Assembly: GCA_947652605.1 (NCBI GenBank)
Contig: CANTFG010000301.1
Location: forward strand, 124,001 to 188,000
Source: Elmis aenea
Taxonomy: Eukaryota; Arthropoda; Insecta; Coleoptera; Elmidae
Length of the DNA: 64,000 nt
Direction: 5' to 3'
Positions 63,231-64,000 of this stretch are shown here, in pieces. Made by a program: the position numbers and the translations under genes. Under the pieces are notes generated by a model. It saw only the letters and a list, made by a program, of their open reading frames with translations. It was not told the origin of the DNA and searched no databases. The stretch's first letter is position 1. Every line of letters begins with the position of its first letter.

Positions 63231-64000
63231 AGCGACTATTTCTAAACAATTTAAATTATTGATTTGTATATGACAGGAACAGTTTATCCATTGCCTCTTT
63301 ACATGAATACAATTGTTTTGCATATGTCTTTCAATGAGCTGGTTTTAATTTTTAATAATTTCCTAAAAATACCGTGCTTTAGTTAATACATATGTTCCTT
63401 GAGCGACTATTTCTAAACAATTTTAATTATTGATTTGTATATCACAGAAACAGTTTATCCATCGCCTCTTTACAGGAATACAATTGTTTTGCATATGTCT
63501 TTCAATGAGCTGGTTTTAATTTTTAATAATTTCCTAAAAATACCGTGCTTTAGTTAATACATATGTTCCTTGAGCGACTATTTCTGAACAATTTTAATTA
63601 TTGATTTGTATATCACAGAAACAGTTTATCCATCGCCTCTTTACAGGAATACAATTGTTTTGCATATGTCTTTCAATGAGCTGGTTTTAATTTTTAATAA
63701 TTTCCTAAAAATACCGTGCTTTAGTTAATACATATGTTCCTTGTGCGACTATTTCGAAACAATTTCAATTATTGATTTGTATATGACAGGAACAGTTTAT
63801 CCATCGCCTCTTTACATGAATACAATTGTTTTGCATATGTCTTTCAATGAGCTGGTTTTAATTTTTAATAATTTCCTAAAAATACCGTGCATTAGTTAAT
63901 ACATATGTTCCTTGTGCGACTATTTCGAAACAATTTCAATTATTGATTTGTATATCACAGGAACAGTTTATCTATCGCCTCTTTACATGAATACAATTGT
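63231..64000. repeat. Right-edge monomers: 28-like, 8-like, 8, 6, 7 (partial)
   Basis: Monomers start at 63231 (28-like, CCATTGCC and CAATTTAAATT), 63402 (8-like with TTTCTAAAC), 63573 (8), 63744 (6) and 63915 (7, cut by the window edge after 86 bases). The 6-7 step is ancestral, so the array evidently continues to the right with recognisable types. Confidence 0.88.

Larger units (their letters stand above)
1..64000. repeat. 171-bp satellite DNA array filling the window
   Basis: The window is an unbroken head-to-tail array. Starting at base 1, the AGCGAC/TGCGAC/GGCGAC start motif recurs every 171 bases to the right edge, giving 374 monomers plus an 86-base remainder. Only 18 monomers differ in length: fourteen of 175 bp and one each of 174, 170, 168 and 76 bp. 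All copies have one orientation. The consensus is 28.7% GC and T-rich on this strand. Copies differ by a handful of linked substitutions and are organised into higher-order repeats. Such arrays usually form centromeric or pericentromeric heterochromatin. That role is inferred from architecture; nothing in the sequence proves it. Both array ends lie outside the window. Confidence 0.98.

Noticed and set aside
1..64000. A repeated protein encoded through the array, since 171 is divisible by 3
   Set aside because: The best frame has a stop in nearly every monomer (AGT TAA), with a second stop in TTTCTAAAC and TTTCTGAAC copies. The 175-, 174-, 170-, 168- and 76-bp monomers shift the frame. One stop per 57 codons is low for this base content but not remarkable over six frames.
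1..64000. Primate alpha satellite, suggested by the 171-bp unit
   Set aside because: The sequence shows no alpha satellite motifs that I recognise and no CENP-B box. The shared length probably reflects nucleosome-scale constraint.
1..64000. CRISPR array
   Set aside because: The regular spacing is of complete 171-bp copies with no short repeat separated by unique spacers.
1..64000. Hidden transposon, tRNA, rRNA or other unique insertion
   Set aside because: The monomer count and the listed length deviations account for every base, so there is no room for an inserted element.
1..64000. Inverted monomers or a palindromic switch in array direction
   Set aside because: The start motif and downstream landmarks occur in the same orientation in all copies. 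I saw no reverse-complement monomer.
1..64000. Promoter or TATA-like signals such as TATATC and TTTAAT
   Set aside because: These are part of the AT-rich monomer and repeat hundreds of times without any gene nearby. Satellite transcription cannot be judged from sequence alone.

Overview
The whole 64 kb window is one satellite DNA array. I read it as 374 consecutive head-to-tail copies of an AT-rich monomer plus an 86-base piece of a 375th at the right edge. The usual monomer is exactly 171 bp, and 356 of the 374 copies have that length. The other 18 are 175 bp (14 copies), 174, 170, 168 and 76 bp, and their offsets add up exactly to the window length. No inserted transposon, gene, RNA gene or inverted stretch is therefore hidden inside. 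All copies point the same way. I see no supportable protein-coding gene.

Organism: this looks like a eukaryotic centromeric or heterochromatic satellite from a long-read assembly. The unit is close to nucleosome length and has the same period as primate alpha satellite, but the sequence is not alpha satellite and there is no full CENP-B box. By hand count the consensus is 28.7% GC (51 A, 22 G, 27 C, 71 T). It has four CpGs per monomer, slightly more than expected, so there is no sign of CpG decay. That fits a genome with little CpG methylation, such as many invertebrates, better than a plant or vertebrate, but I do not recognise the species.

Layout: copies fall into about 29 recurring types, numbered 1 to 29 in the entries by their order in the most complete unit. 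The types follow one another in a fixed order (a higher-order repeat of about 28-29 monomers, 4.8-5.0 kb). The array is a mosaic of rearranged versions of that unit, many duplicated in tandem at other sizes: 1031-8896, 23-mer x2 (3933 bp); 7016-10435, 10-mer x2 (1710 bp); 8897-15915, 25-mer x1.6 (4279 bp); 15745-21053, 16-mer x2 (2740 bp); 20883-25673, the fullest unit; 26532-32345, 17-mer x2 (2907 bp); 33889-40557, 13-mer x3 (2223 bp); 39361-45858, 19-mer x2 (3249 bp); 46547-48428, scrambled; 48429-53220 and 54768-59388, a dispersed 28-mer/27-mer pair; 59389-64000, scrambled and richer in private changes, including a 76-bp truncated monomer.

What it shows: the array records layered unequal exchange. 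Several block junctions fall inside hybrid monomers whose left half is one type and right half another, so breakpoints can be placed to within a monomer. The best candidate for something new is this arrangement: an ancestral ~29-mer repeatedly cut down to 10-, 13-, 16-, 17-, 19-, 23- and 25-mer units lying next to each other. Monomer positions below count from the first base of the AGCGAC motif (TGCGAC or GGCGAC in some types).
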